39,931 nt of DNA from the NCBI GenBank assembly GCA_903848655.1, contig CAINGT010000140.1, positions 1 to 39,931 on the forward strand, given 5' to 3'. The translations under genes were made by a program, and so were the position numbers. Below, in pieces: positions 1 to 12,880 of the stretch. Below the pieces are notes generated by a model, which saw only the letters and a program-made list of their open reading frames with translations, was not told the DNA's origin and did no database searches. The stretch is from an uncultured Sphingomonadales bacterium (lineage in GTDB: Bacteria > Pseudomonadota > Alphaproteobacteria > Sphingomonadales > Sphingomonadaceae). Position 1 is the stretch's first letter; each line of letters begins with the position of its first letter.

Positions 1-37
1 ACAACCCTCCCCCTTCAGGGGGAGGGCTTTTTAGGGC
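1..37. repeat. G/C-rich palindromic repeat, copy 1
   Basis: A short palindrome of C-rich then G-rich arms around CTTCAGGG, followed by a T-run, opens the window. The same sequence, with one central base changed and two T residues fewer, recurs on the minus strand inside glyS near 35414-35458. A looser relative follows the photolyase gene at 4128-4163. The T-run could make it a terminator for a gene to the left of the window, which I cannot see. Confidence 0.6.
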
Positions 38-78
38 GGTCATCCGGGTGCGGAGCAAGATGCGTGCATCCCATAGCC

Positions 79-204
79 CTTTGGGGGAGGTGGCAGCGCG
101 TAGCGCTGACGGAGGGGGCGCGAAGGGTAGATTATCGTACGAGTTCGCAAGGTTTCACCCCCTCCGTCAGCCCTGCGGGCTGCCACCTCCCCCAAAAGGG
201 GAGG
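79..204. repeat. Inverted pair of sphingomonad-type intergenic repeats
   Basis: Positions 79-120 and 157-204 are near-perfect reverse complements. Each holds a small palindrome GGGGGAGG-TGGCAGC ... GCTGACGGAGGGG. They flank a 36-base spacer that ends in a purine- and TA-rich stretch. The left copy is repeated in the same orientation at the right edge of the window (39888-39931). Reading frames through these repeats give proline-rich peptides (PPPPKG-type) that I treat as noise. With 205-326 this makes up the 326 bases before priA. No gene is visible there, and 205-326 holds no recognisable element other than the priA leader. Confidence 0.75.
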
Positions 205-326
205 AACTGGGGTGTTCCGCGCGCTGGACGTGCCGCTCGGCATGAGCGCTACCCTGACATCGAGCGAGGCGACAAGCGTCGTGCGGGCTGGTCGTGGCTG
301 CACGGCGCGCTTATACTGACCGCCGG

Positions 327-2519
327 ATGACGCCTGCATCGCCCCCCGCTACCGCTCGCTGCCGCTGTCTGGTGTTCAATCCGGGGTTGGAGGTGCTCGA
401 CTATCGTGTGCCCGCCGGGATTGCGGTCGAACCGGGCAGCGTGGTGCTCGTTCCGCTGGGGCCGCGCCAAATTGTCGGCATCGTGTGGGACGAAGGGCGG
501 CTGCCGGGGGCGGATTTTCCGCTCGCGCGGTTGCGCCCGGTGGCGGCGCTGCTGCCCGTGCCGCCGCTGCGCGCGCCATTGCGCCGCCTGATCGAATGGA
601 CCGCCGACTATTACTTGGCCCCGCTGGCGCAAGTCGCGCGCATGGCGCTGTCGAGCAACGCGGCGTTGCAAGGCGGTGCGATCATGACCGAATATCGCCT
701 GACCGAGGCCCCTGCCGAGGCGCGGATGACCCCGCAACGCGCGCAAGCCATGGCGCGGCTGGCGGGCGCGCAAGGCACCATCCGCGAACTGGCGGCGCAA
801 GCGGGGGTGTCTGACGCGGTACTGCGCGGGATGGTTGCCGCCGGGCAGATCGTGGCGGTGCGCGTGGATAGCGACCGCGCCTATCCGCTGCCCGATCCCG
901 CGCACAAGGTGCCCGCGCTCAACCCCGGACAGGCCGAAGCGGCGGCGACGCTGATCGCGGCGGTGCGCGCGCGGCACTTTGCGCCGTTTCTGCTCGACGG
1001 GGTGACCGGATCGGGCAAGACCGAAACATATGCCGAAGCGATTGCCGCCGCGCTGGCGCTGGATCGGCAGGCGCTGGTGCTGCTGCCCGAAATCGCGCTG
1101 ACGCAGAATTTCCTCGCGCGGTTTGCGGCACGGTTTGGCGCGGCCCCGGTGGCGTGGCATTCGGGGCTGAAAGCGTCGGAGCGCCGCCGCGCCTGGCGGC
1201 ACGTGGCATCGGGCGGGGCCAAAGTGGTGGTCGGCGCGCGCTCTGCGCTGTTTTTGCCCTTTGCCGATCTCGGGCTGATCGTGGTCGATGAAGCGCACGA
1301 ATTTGCGTTCAAGCAAGACGATGGCGTGCGCTACAATGCACGCGATGTCGCGGTGATGCGCGCGCGGTTTGAAGATGTGCCGGTGGTGCTGGCGAGCGCG
1401 ACCCCGGCGCTCGAAAGCCTCGCGATGGCCGAAGCCGGGCGCTATACCCGATTGGTGCTGCCCGACCGGTTTGGCGGCGCGCAAATGCCGCGTATCACGG
1501 TGATCGATCTGCGCGTCGATCAGCCGCCGCGCGGGCGCTGGCTGGCCCCGCCGCTGATCGCCGCGCTGGCGGCGCGCGCGGCGGCGGGCGAACAGAGCCT
1601 GCTGTTCCTCAACCGGCGCGGCTATGCCCCGCTGACTTTGTGCCGGGGCTGCGGCTATCGCTTTTGCTGCCCCAATTGCGCGGCGTGGCTGGTCGAACAC
1701 CGGCTGTCGCAGCGGCTGGCCTGCCACCATTGCGGCCATGAAGTCCCGCCGCCACCCACCTGCCCCGAATGTGGCGAACCCGATTGTCTGGTCGCCTGCG
1801 GCCCCGGGGTCGAACGCATTGCCGATGAATTGCGCGCAATCCTGCCCGAAGCGCGGATCACGGTGGCGACATCGGACACGCTCAACAGCGCCGACAAAGC
1901 CGCCGCATTTGTCGATCAGGTCAACAGCGGCACCATCGACGTGATCGTCGGCACACAATTGGTGACCAAAGGCTTTCATTTCCCCAATCTGACCCTCGTC
2001 GGCGTGGTCGATGCCGATATGGGGCTGGAGGGCGGCGATCTGCGCGCGGCGGAACGCACCTATCAACAGATCGCGCAAGTCTCGGGCCGCGCAGGCCGCG
2101 CCGAAAAGCCGGGCGAAGTGCTGCTCCAGACGCGCCATCCCGAAGCGGCGGTGATCGCCGCGCTGGCGAGCGGGGACCGCGATTCGTTTTACGCCGCCGA
2201 AACCGCCGCGCGCCGCGATGCCGGTGCCCCGCCGTTTGGCCGCTGGGCCGCGATCATCGTGTCGAGCGAAGACGAAGCCGAAGCGGGTGCCGCCGCGCGC
2301 GCCATCGGCGGCACGCGCCCCCGGCTGAACGATGTGATGATCGTGGGGCCAGCACCCGCCCCGCTGTCGCTGTTGCGCGGGCGTTATCGCTATCGCCTGC
2401 TCGTCAATGCGCGCCGGTCGAGCGATCTGCAAACCGTGCTGCGCGACTGGCTGGGCACGCTGACCTTTCCGCCGGGGGTGCGCGTGGCGGTGGATATCGA
2501 TCCCTACAGCTTTGTATGA
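327..2519 (+). CDS. priA: Primosomal protein N', replication restart helicase PriA
   Basis: PriA is the 3'-5' DNA helicase that recognises stalled or recombined forks and reloads the replisome. The 730-residue product has the N-terminal DNA-binding region, Walker A GVTGSGKT (Lys about 231), a DEAH box (about 321-324) and the zinc-binding insert with paired cysteines from residue 439 (CRGCGYRFCCPNC, then CHHCG and CPECG). The helicase motif near VTKGFHFPNLTLVGVVDAD is also present. Length matches the family. I start at the ATG at 327 (MTPASPP) rather than the in-frame start at 294, because family members have a short N-terminus before the conserved LVFNPGLEVLDYRVP-like segment. The gene stands alone between repeats and the photolyase gene, 58 bases away. 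Identification is firm. Confidence 0.97.
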   Translation: MTPASPPATARCRCLVFNPGLEVLDYRVPAGIAVEPGSVVLVPLGPRQIVGIVWDEGRLPGADFPLARLRPVAALLPVPPLRAPLRRLIEWTADYYLAPLAQVARMALSSNAALQGGAIMTEYRLTEAPAEARMTPQRAQAMARLAGAQGTIRELAAQAGVSDAVLRGMVAAGQIVAVRVDSDRAYPLPDPAHKVPALNPGQAEAAATLIAAVRARHFAPFLLDGVTGSGKTETYAEAIAAALALDRQALVLLPEIALTQNFLARFAARFGAAPVAWHSGLKASERRRAWRHVASGGAKVVVGARSALFLPFADLGLIVVDEAHEFAFKQDDGVRYNARDVAVMRARFEDVPVVLASATPALESLAMAEAGRYTRLVLPDRFGGAQMPRITVIDLRVDQPPRGRWLAPPLIAALAARAAAGEQSLLFLNRRGYAPLTLCRGCGYRFCCPNCAAWLVEHRLSQRLACHHCGHEVPPPPTCPECGEPDCLVACGPGVERIADELRAILPEARITVATSDTLNSADKAAAFVDQVNSGTIDVIVGTQLVTKGFHFPNLTLVGVVDADMGLEGGDLRAAERTYQQIAQVSGRAGRAEKPGEVLLQTRHPEAAVIAALASGDRDSFYAAETAARRDAGAPPFGRWAAIIVSSEDEAEAGAAARAIGGTRPRLNDVMIVGPAPAPLSLLRGRYRYRLLVNARRSSDLQTVLRDWLGTLTFPPGVRVAVDIDPYSFV

Positions 2520-2577
2520 AGCGCGCACCGCCAAAGGGCAGGTTGCGCAAGCGCGTGAACCCGTTCAGGCTCCTGCC

Positions 2578-4125
2578 ATGACCGATACGCCCGTGCTCGT
2601 GCCGATTCTGGGCGACCAGCTTTCCCCGGCGCTATCCAGCCTTGCCGGGCGCGACCCGCGCGCCACAGTGGTGCTGATGATGGAAGTGGCGGATGAGGCG
2701 ACATATGTGCGCCATCATCAGGCCAAAATCGTGCTGATCCTCGCCGCGATGCGCCATTTTGCCGATGACCTGCGTGGCCAGGGGTGGCGGGTTGACTATG
2801 TCCGGCTCGATGATCCGGACAACACCGGATCGTTTACCGGCGAAGTCGCGCGCGCAGCTTTGCGGCACGGCGCGGGCGCGATTGCGGTGACCGAGCCGGG
2901 CGAATGGCGCGTGCGGCAGATGATCGACACGTGGGGTGATGCCACCGGATTGCCGGTGCAGATCGTGCCCGATACGCGGTTTGTCTGCGCGCTGCCCGAT
3001 TTTTTCGCGTGGGCCGCCGGGCGTGGTGAGCTGCGGATGGAATGGTTCTACCGCCAGATGCGCCGCCAGACCGGGCTGCTGATGGACGGCGATCAGCCGG
3101 TGGGCGGGCGCTGGAACTTTGATGCCGACAACCGCGCCGGTCCGCCGCCGGTGCTGACCCCGCCCGCGCCGCTGACATTCGCGCCCGATGCGACCACGCA
3201 AGCCGTGATCGCGCTGGTGCGTGACCGCTTTGGGCATCATTTCGGCAGCCTTGACCACTTCGGCTGGCCGGTGACTCGGGCTGAGGCGCAGGCCTTGCTC
3301 GATCATTTCATCGCGCATCGCCTGGCCGATTTTGGCCGCTGGCAGGATGCCATGCTGGCCGACCATGCCACGATGTTCCACGCGCTGATCGCGCCCGCGC
3401 TCAACCTCGGGCTGCTCGATCCGCTGGACGCCTGCCGCGCAGCCGAAGCGGCGTACCACGCCGGGCAGGCACCGCCAGCAGCGGTCGAAGGGTTTATCCG
3501 CCAGATCATCGGCTGGCGCGAATATGTGCGCGGGATGTACTGGCTGACGATGCCCGGGCTTGCCGACGCCAATGCGCTGGATGCCACGCGGCCCTTGCCC
3601 GAATTCTGGTGGACCGGCGATACGCCGATGGCTTGCGTGGCGCAGACCGTGCGCGACACGCGCGATCGGGCTTACGCCCATCACATCCAGCGGCTGATGG
3701 TCATGGGCAATTTCGCGCTGATCGCCGGGCTGCACCCGCCTGCGGTCGCCGACTGGTTCCTTGCGGTCTATGCCGATGCGTATGAATGGGTCGAACTGCC
3801 CAATGTTGCGGGCATGGCGCTCCACGCCGATGGCGGGCGGCTGGCGTCAAAGCCCTATGCCGCCAGCGGGGCCTATATCAACCGGATGAGCGACTATTGC
3901 CGGGGTTGCGCTTATGATGTGAAGGCCAAGACCGGCCCCGGCGCTTGCCCGTTCAACGCGCTCTACTGGCATTTCATCGACCGCAACGAAAGCCGCCTCG
4001 CGCGCAACCCCCGCATGGCGCAAGTCTATGCCACGTGGCGGCGCATGAGCGCCGACAAACGCGCCGAGACGCTCGCCAGCGCCGATGCGTTTCTGGCGAG
4101 CCTCATGCCGAACCCATCAAAATAA
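2578..4125 (+). CDS. Iron-sulfur cryptochrome/photolyase, (6-4) photolyase (PhrB/FeS-BCP) type
   Basis: This 515-residue flavoprotein belongs to the bacterial FeS-BCP branch of the photolyase/cryptochrome family. Its Agrobacterium member PhrB repairs (6-4) photoproducts with blue light using FAD, a lumazine-type antenna and a [4Fe-4S] cluster. Four cysteines fall where PhrB has its cluster ligands: Cys353, Cys441 and Cys444 (YCRGCAYD), and Cys457 (GACPFNALYW), with the same 13-residue gap between the last two. The N-terminal LVPILGDQLS segment is typical of the branch. I start at ATG 2578; the longer frame from 2512 overlaps priA and looks non-coding. The 3' end runs into a palindromic repeat. 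Whether it repairs DNA or acts as a photoreceptor cannot be read from sequence. Confidence 0.9.
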   Translation: MTDTPVLVPILGDQLSPALSSLAGRDPRATVVLMMEVADEATYVRHHQAKIVLILAAMRHFADDLRGQGWRVDYVRLDDPDNTGSFTGEVARAALRHGAGAIAVTEPGEWRVRQMIDTWGDATGLPVQIVPDTRFVCALPDFFAWAAGRGELRMEWFYRQMRRQTGLLMDGDQPVGGRWNFDADNRAGPPPVLTPPAPLTFAPDATTQAVIALVRDRFGHHFGSLDHFGWPVTRAEAQALLDHFIAHRLADFGRWQDAMLADHATMFHALIAPALNLGLLDPLDACRAAEAAYHAGQAPPAAVEGFIRQIIGWREYVRGMYWLTMPGLADANALDATRPLPEFWWTGDTPMACVAQTVRDTRDRAYAHHIQRLMVMGNFALIAGLHPPAVADWFLAVYADAYEWVELPNVAGMALHADGGRLASKPYAASGAYINRMSDYCRGCAYDVKAKTGPGACPFNALYWHFIDRNESRLARNPRMAQVYATWRRMSADKRAETLASADAFLASLMPNPSK

Positions 4126-4127
4126 AG

Positions 4128-4163
4128 CCCCCGCCCCTTCAGGGAAGGGGTTGCGGGTGGGGC
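4128..4163. repeat. G/C-rich palindromic repeat, possible terminator of the photolyase gene
   Basis: It begins three bases after the photolyase stop codon. CCCCTTC (4134-4140) pairs with GAAGGGG (4144-4150) around a three-base loop, followed by GGGTGGGGCC. It is a diverged member of the repeat family at 1-37 and inside glyS. There is no T-run, so intrinsic termination is only a possibility. Confidence 0.45.
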
Positions 4164-4210
4164 CTATCGGCCAAATACAAGCGTGGAGAGATTAATCGAC
4201 AGGCGAACGC

Positions 4211-4265
4211 CTAGAGCGGAATGCGATTAGATTGAATCGCATCACGCTTTAACGCATTCCGCTCG
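4211..4265. repeat. Double-hairpin repeat family, short copy D, between convergent genes
   Basis: GAGCGGAATGCG (4214-4225) pairs perfectly with CGCATTCCGCTC (4253-4264). Inside it GCGATT and AATCGC form a smaller alternative stem, and GCATCACGC echoes the hairpin-1 arm of the longer copies. The last residues (SGMR) and TAA stop of the minus-strand EamA gene are encoded by this repeat. Relatives lie at 13811-13951, 19695-19840 and 31447-31551. Confidence 0.7.
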
Positions 4266-5178
4266 TGACGTGCCGCAACCGCCGCAGCAATCGCCCGTCG
4301 ATCAACACGAACCCCAGCCCGATCAGCGCCAGTGCGCCGACCGCGCGCGATGGCACGTGCTCACCCAGAAACAGCGCCCCCAGCAGCATCGCGGTAAATG
4401 GCAGCAGCAGCGTGACCATCGACACATTGCTGGCCCCGGCCCCGGCCAGAATGCGGAAATACAGCACATACGCCAGTACCGTGCACAGCAGCGCAATCCC
4501 CAGCAAGCCGCCCCACGTTGCCGCACCCGGCATCGCCAGCAGCCACGGTCGATCAAACACCAGCACCAGCGGCACGAGCGCGAGTGCACTGGCGCTGACC
4601 GTGCCGGTTGTGACGGTCAGCGCGTCGATGCCCCGAAACCGCCGCCCATAGACCCCCGCCAGCCCATACGATGCCGAAGCGACGAGGCAGGCCGCTTCTC
4701 CCCACAGTGCCCCACGGCCCATCCCGGCCAGCACTTGCGGACCGATCAGCACCAGGACCCCGACCAGCCCAGCGATAACCCCGCCAAGGCGTGGTCCGGT
4801 CAGCCGTTCATCATGAGTGGCGACATGCGCCACCAACACCGTGAAAATCGGCGTAGTGGCGTTGAGAATCGCGGCCAGCCCGCTCGAAATCTGCGCTTCA
4901 CCCGATGCGATCAGCGCAAACGGAATGGCATTGCCCAACATCCCCATGATGGTGAACTGCGCCCACAGCCGCCGGTCGGTCGGCAAAGCTTTTCCCCGCA
5001 GCGCCAGCCACACATTCAGGCACAGCGCCGCAATCGCCACCCGCCCAAACGCGATGCTCAGCGGCGGCAACGCCACAATCAGCACTTTGTAGAAAAAGAA
5101 CGAGCTGCCCCACAGCACTGCCAGCGCCAGCAGCATCAGCGCGTTGCGCACGTCGATAGTCGGTGCTTGGGGCGTCAT
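4249..5178 (-). CDS. EamA/DMT-family membrane exporter
   Basis: This 309-residue hydrophobic protein has about ten transmembrane segments in two EamA halves, starting with LLALAVLWGSSFFFYK, typical of the drug/metabolite transporter superfamily. Such proteins sit in the inner membrane and export small molecules; the substrate cannot be predicted. Its start codon overlaps the stop of ada as ATGA (5175-5178), so the two are probably translated together. The C-terminal residues SGMR and the stop codon come from an intergenic repeat, so the natural end may once have been elsewhere. Family assignment is strong, function is open. Confidence 0.88.
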   Translation of the reverse strand: MTPQAPTIDVRNALMLLALAVLWGSSFFFYKVLIVALPPLSIAFGRVAIAALCLNVWLALRGKALPTDRRLWAQFTIMGMLGNAIPFALIASGEAQISSGLAAILNATTPIFTVLVAHVATHDERLTGPRLGGVIAGLVGVLVLIGPQVLAGMGRGALWGEAACLVASASYGLAGVYGRRFRGIDALTVTTGTVSASALALVPLVLVFDRPWLLAMPGAATWGGLLGIALLCTVLAYVLYFRILAGAGASNVSMVTLLLPFTAMLLGALFLGEHVPSRAVGALALIGLGFVLIDGRLLRRLRHVTSGMR

Positions 5179-6218
5179 TCAGGCAGGCTTTCTCTGGTCA
5201 GAAGTTCGCGCTTGATCGCGATGCCATAAGCATAGCCGCCCAGCGCGCCATCGCTGCGAATCACGCGGTGGCACGGGATCAGCACGGCAACCGGATTGGC
5301 CCCATTGGCGCTACCGGCGGCGCGCACCGCGCGATGGTGCCCGGTCGCCGCCGCGATCATCGCGTAAGACCGCGTTTCACCCGGCGGAATCGTGCGCAAG
5401 GCGCGCCACACCGCTTCTTGAAACGCAGTGCCGCGCACATCAAGCGGGATGTGATCGCCCGTCCCCGGTGCCTCAACCGCCGCGATCACTTGCGCCAGCA
5501 GGTCCGCAAAGGCATCGCCGCCTTGTTCGAGCGTGGCGTGCGGGAACCGCGCAGCCAACGCCGTATGATCTTCGGCAAACGACAGGCGGCACACGCCGCG
5601 CTCGGTCGCGGCCACGAGCATCGCGCCAAGGCTGGTCGGCACCACGGCCCAGCGAATCGTTACCCCGCGCCCGCCATCGACCCATGCCGATGGCGTCATC
5701 CCCAGCCGCCCTGCGGTTCCAGCATAGAACCGCGATGGGCCGGAAAAGCCCGCATCATAGATTGCCTCGGTCACGCTGGCAGCCGCAGTCAGGCTGTGCG
5801 CGGCGCGTTCGGCGCGCAAGGCGCGGGCATAAGCGGCGGGCGACAGCCCGGTGTGGCGCACAAACAGGCGTTGCAAATGCGCCGCGCTATAGCCGGTGGC
5901 CGTGGCCAGATCGGCCAGCGCAGGCGGGTCCGGCTCTGCGCGAATCAGCGCGATTGCGGTCAGGATCGCGGCTTCATCGCGCGCCAGGTCATCCGGGCGG
6001 CAGCGCAAGCACGCGCGCAAATCCGCCGCGCGCGCCGCCGCGCCATCGGCATAGAACCGCACATGGCCGCGCGCGGGATGGCGCGCCGGGCACGACGGAC
6101 GGCAATAAATGCCGGTGGTCAAGACACCGGTCACGAACCGTCCGTCATAGGCGCGGTCGCGCGCCTGAACCGCCGCCCAAGCGGCATCGTCGGACAGCGG
6201 GGTTTGGGTCAGCGTCAT
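5175..6218 (-). CDS. ada: Ada: DNA methylphosphotriester/O6-methylguanine methyltransferase and activator
   Basis: Ada removes methyl groups from DNA phosphotriesters and O6-methylguanine by irreversible transfer to its own cysteines, and in the methylated form activates the adaptive response. The 347-residue product has the full arrangement: N-terminal zinc domain with Cys39, Cys43, Cys70 and Cys73 (YCRPSCPAR ... CLRC), an AraC-type helix-turn-helix (about 85-180, with ATGYSAAHLQRLF), and a C-terminal MGMT domain with IPCHRV (Cys about 316). I start at ATG 6218 (MTLTQTPLSDD). The upstream extension to 6293 has no family resemblance. It is divergent from the protease gene (101-base gap) and coupled by ATGA to the downstream exporter gene. 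No Ada box was identified with confidence. Confidence 0.95.
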   Translation of the reverse strand: MTLTQTPLSDDAAWAAVQARDRAYDGRFVTGVLTTGIYCRPSCPARHPARGHVRFYADGAAARAADLRACLRCRPDDLARDEAAILTAIALIRAEPDPPALADLATATGYSAAHLQRLFVRHTGLSPAAYARALRAERAAHSLTAAASVTEAIYDAGFSGPSRFYAGTAGRLGMTPSAWVDGGRGVTIRWAVVPTSLGAMLVAATERGVCRLSFAEDHTALAARFPHATLEQGGDAFADLLAQVIAAVEAPGTGDHIPLDVRGTAFQEAVWRALRTIPPGETRSYAMIAAATGHHRAVRAAGSANGANPVAVLIPCHRVIRSDGALGGYAYGIAIKRELLTRESLPE

Positions 6219-6319
6219 CGTCACCTCGTCAGATCGCAATGCGCGTGTCTTGCCCCCACGCCTGCAAACCTGCATCCCGGACCTTGCGATCAAAACGCGG
6301 TACGGGCAAGAACACGTCC

Positions 6320-7897
6320 ATGCTTATCCGCCAAGTCCTCCACCATGCCCTCCGCCCGGTGTTCGCGCTGCTCGCGCTGGCCGCGCTCGCCCCGCCTGCA
6401 TTCGCCGATCCGTCCGACATCGCCGCCGCCAGCCGGGGCGTGGTGCGCGTGGTGCTGGTCCGCAATGGCTGGACCGGCACGAGCATGTTGGGCCACGGCA
6501 CTGGCTTTGCCATCGCGCCGGACTTGGTGGTGACCAACGCCCATGTCGTCGAAGATGCGAACAGCGATAGCAAAGTCGTGATCGGGGTGATCCCCTCGCA
6601 AGGACGCGACAGCTATCCCGCGCAAATCATCGCCTTTTCCCCCGGCAATGATCTCGCGCTGCTGCGGCTGGGCAACAACGCCGCGCTGCCGCCGCTGACG
6701 CTGTTTTCGGGCGGGGTGCAAGACGGGATGCAGATTGCCGCGATTGGCTATCCCGCCAATGTCGATGCCGCGCAAGGGTTGAGCGTGGGCGACATGGTTT
6801 CGCCGCAGGACACGGTCAAGACCTATGGTCAGGTTTCTGCAGGGCGATCCTCCAAACAATTCGACACGATCCTGCACACCGCGCAACTGGGCGCGGGCAA
6901 TTCGGGCGGGCCGCTGCTCGATACGTGCGGGCGTGTGCTGGGGGTCAACAGTTTTGGCACTATCAGCGACAATGGCACCGATTCGTCGTTCTTTTTCGCG
7001 ATTTCGATGCGCGAATTGCAAGGCTTTCTGAAATCGGCGCGGGTTAGCCCGCATCTCGCCGGGCTGCCGTGCACCTCCATCGCCGATCTTGACCGCGCCG
7101 ACAGCCAGCGCGCCGCCGATGCGCAAGTGCGCGCCGCCGCTGCCGCCGCCGAACAAGCCGCCGCCAAAGCGCGCGCATTCGATCAGGCGCGCCGCGATAT
7201 CGAACTTGCGGTGCTGGCAAAGCGCGACAATGGGCTGGCGCTGACTGCACTGCTGGTGGTGGCGGCAATCGGTGCGGGCACCTTTGGCTGGTTGCAAGGC
7301 CAGCGCGGGCGCAAACGGCGGATGCAAGCCGGGTTTGCGCTGGTCGCCATATTGCTGATCGCCGCCGGGTTTGCGTGGATCTTGCGCCCGTCGCTCACCA
7401 CGATCGATGACCGCGCCAAAGACCGCATCGCCGAAGCCGAAGCGAGCGCCACCCCCGCGCCCGACAGCAGCACGAGCGCCGATGCCGCCCAACCCGAAGC
7501 GCTGATCTGCGTGCTCGATCCGCAGCGCAGCCGGGTGACCGTGTCGGACATCACCGATGTTCCGCTGCAATGGCGCGCGGGGGGCTGCGTCAATGGCCGC
7601 AGCCAATATGGTTTGGCGCAAGATGGCTGGTCGCGCGTGCTGGTGCCCAAAGCCGATGACACGATCACCGTGTCGCATTACGATCCCGCAACGCACAGCT
7701 ATACCGTCGAACGGTTCCTGATGGGAATCGAAGCGATGAATTCCGCCCGCACCGAACAGACCCGGATCGCCATTCCGCCTTGCGGCGCGAGCGAAGACCT
7801 CGCCCGCCAATTCGGCTCCGCGCAAGGCGCGATCCGCGCGTTGCTGCCCGCCGAACCCAACGAACGGATGCGCTATTCCTGCCAACCGGCGCGGTAG
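6320..7897 (+). CDS. Membrane-anchored trypsin-like serine protease
   Basis: The product has 525 residues. A signal peptide (1-29, ending AFA) precedes a chymotrypsin-fold domain with the catalytic triad His75 (TNAHVVE), Asp111 (GNDLALL) and Ser195 (GAGNSGGP). It resembles the trypsin_2/DegP-like group, but no PDZ domain is seen. An Ala/Glu/Arg-rich probable coiled coil follows (about 245-290), then two transmembrane segments separated by a basic loop (GQRGRKRRMQ), then a C-terminal domain of about 150 residues with Cys pairs that I do not recognise. The basic loop predicts that both protease and C-terminal domain face the periplasm. A role in envelope stress or regulated proteolysis is inference only. 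I chose ATG 6320 because it gives the signal peptide. Confidence 0.85.
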   Translation: MLIRQVLHHALRPVFALLALAALAPPAFADPSDIAAASRGVVRVVLVRNGWTGTSMLGHGTGFAIAPDLVVTNAHVVEDANSDSKVVIGVIPSQGRDSYPAQIIAFSPGNDLALLRLGNNAALPPLTLFSGGVQDGMQIAAIGYPANVDAAQGLSVGDMVSPQDTVKTYGQVSAGRSSKQFDTILHTAQLGAGNSGGPLLDTCGRVLGVNSFGTISDNGTDSSFFFAISMRELQGFLKSARVSPHLAGLPCTSIADLDRADSQRAADAQVRAAAAAAEQAAAKARAFDQARRDIELAVLAKRDNGLALTALLVVAAIGAGTFGWLQGQRGRKRRMQAGFALVAILLIAAGFAWILRPSLTTIDDRAKDRIAEAEASATPAPDSSTSADAAQPEALICVLDPQRSRVTVSDITDVPLQWRAGGCVNGRSQYGLAQDGWSRVLVPKADDTITVSHYDPATHSYTVERFLMGIEAMNSARTEQTRIAIPPCGASEDLARQFGSAQGAIRALLPAEPNERMRYSCQPAR

Positions 7898-8041
7898 TCC
7901 CCGAGGCACGAACCGCAGTACCAACTGCTGGCTTGTCATACGCGACCGGGGTTGCTAGGCGCGCCCCCATTGCAGACCGCACGCATCGCTCCTTTCGGGG
8001 CAATGATACGGCCTGCCCATCCGGACAGGGAATTAAGGCGC

Positions 8042-10163
<2,122 letters not shown>

Positions 10164-10225
10164 TCCCCCATTGACCCCGCCCGCCAGCGCCCGAGCGGCG
10201 CTGGCAGAGCCAAGGAAAACCACGA

Positions 10226-12600
<2,375 letters not shown>

Positions 12601-12624
12601 CCGGTCGAACGGGGATCATCACCG

Positions 12625-12879
12625 ATGCCGCTGCACTTTGAACTCGTCACCCCGGCCCGGCTGGTACTGTCCGAACCGGTCTATATGGTCAATGTGCCCG
12701 GTACCGAGGGCGAATTCGGCGTGTTGGAAGGTCACGCGCCGTTTACGTCGACCATCAAGGACGGGGTGATCCGGGTATGGCGCAGCGCCGGGGCCGCGCC
12801 CGAGGAAATTCCCGTCAAAGGCGGGTTTGCCGAAGTCAGCGCCAGCGGGTTGACCGTGCTGGCCGAACACGTCGGCTAA
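12625..12879 (+). CDS. atpC: ATP synthase F1 subunit epsilon, short form
   Basis: Only 84 residues, covering the N-terminal beta-sandwich ([17 protein letters not shown] ... [15 protein letters not shown]) and none of the C-terminal two-helix domain that inhibits ATP hydrolysis in E. coli epsilon. I recall this short form as usual in sphingomonads; alphaproteobacterial F1 is generally inhibited by a separate zeta protein, not seen here. It is 24 bases after atpD and one base before the next gene. Confidence 0.95.
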   Translation: MPLHFELVTPARLVLSEPVYMVNVPGTEGEFGVLEGHAPFTSTIKDGVIRVWRSAGAAPEEIPVKGGFAEVSASGLTVLAEHVG

Positions 12880-12880
12880 T

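Noticed and set aside
40..339. Small frames through the repeats at the left edge
   Set aside because: They translate palindromic repeats into Pro/Arg-rich peptides and have no ribosome sites.
249..2534. A 761-codon minus-strand frame opposite priA
   Set aside because: It mirrors priA codon bias, has no recognisable domain, and is rich in Arg, His, Gln and Ala as antisense frames of GC-rich genes are. The same applies to the 904-codon plus-strand frame at 31504-34218 opposite ppdK and the 549-codon frame at 6290-7939.
7933..7961. TTGTCA as -35 of an atp operon promoter
   Set aside because: The matching -10 position reads TAGGCG, too poor to support a call.
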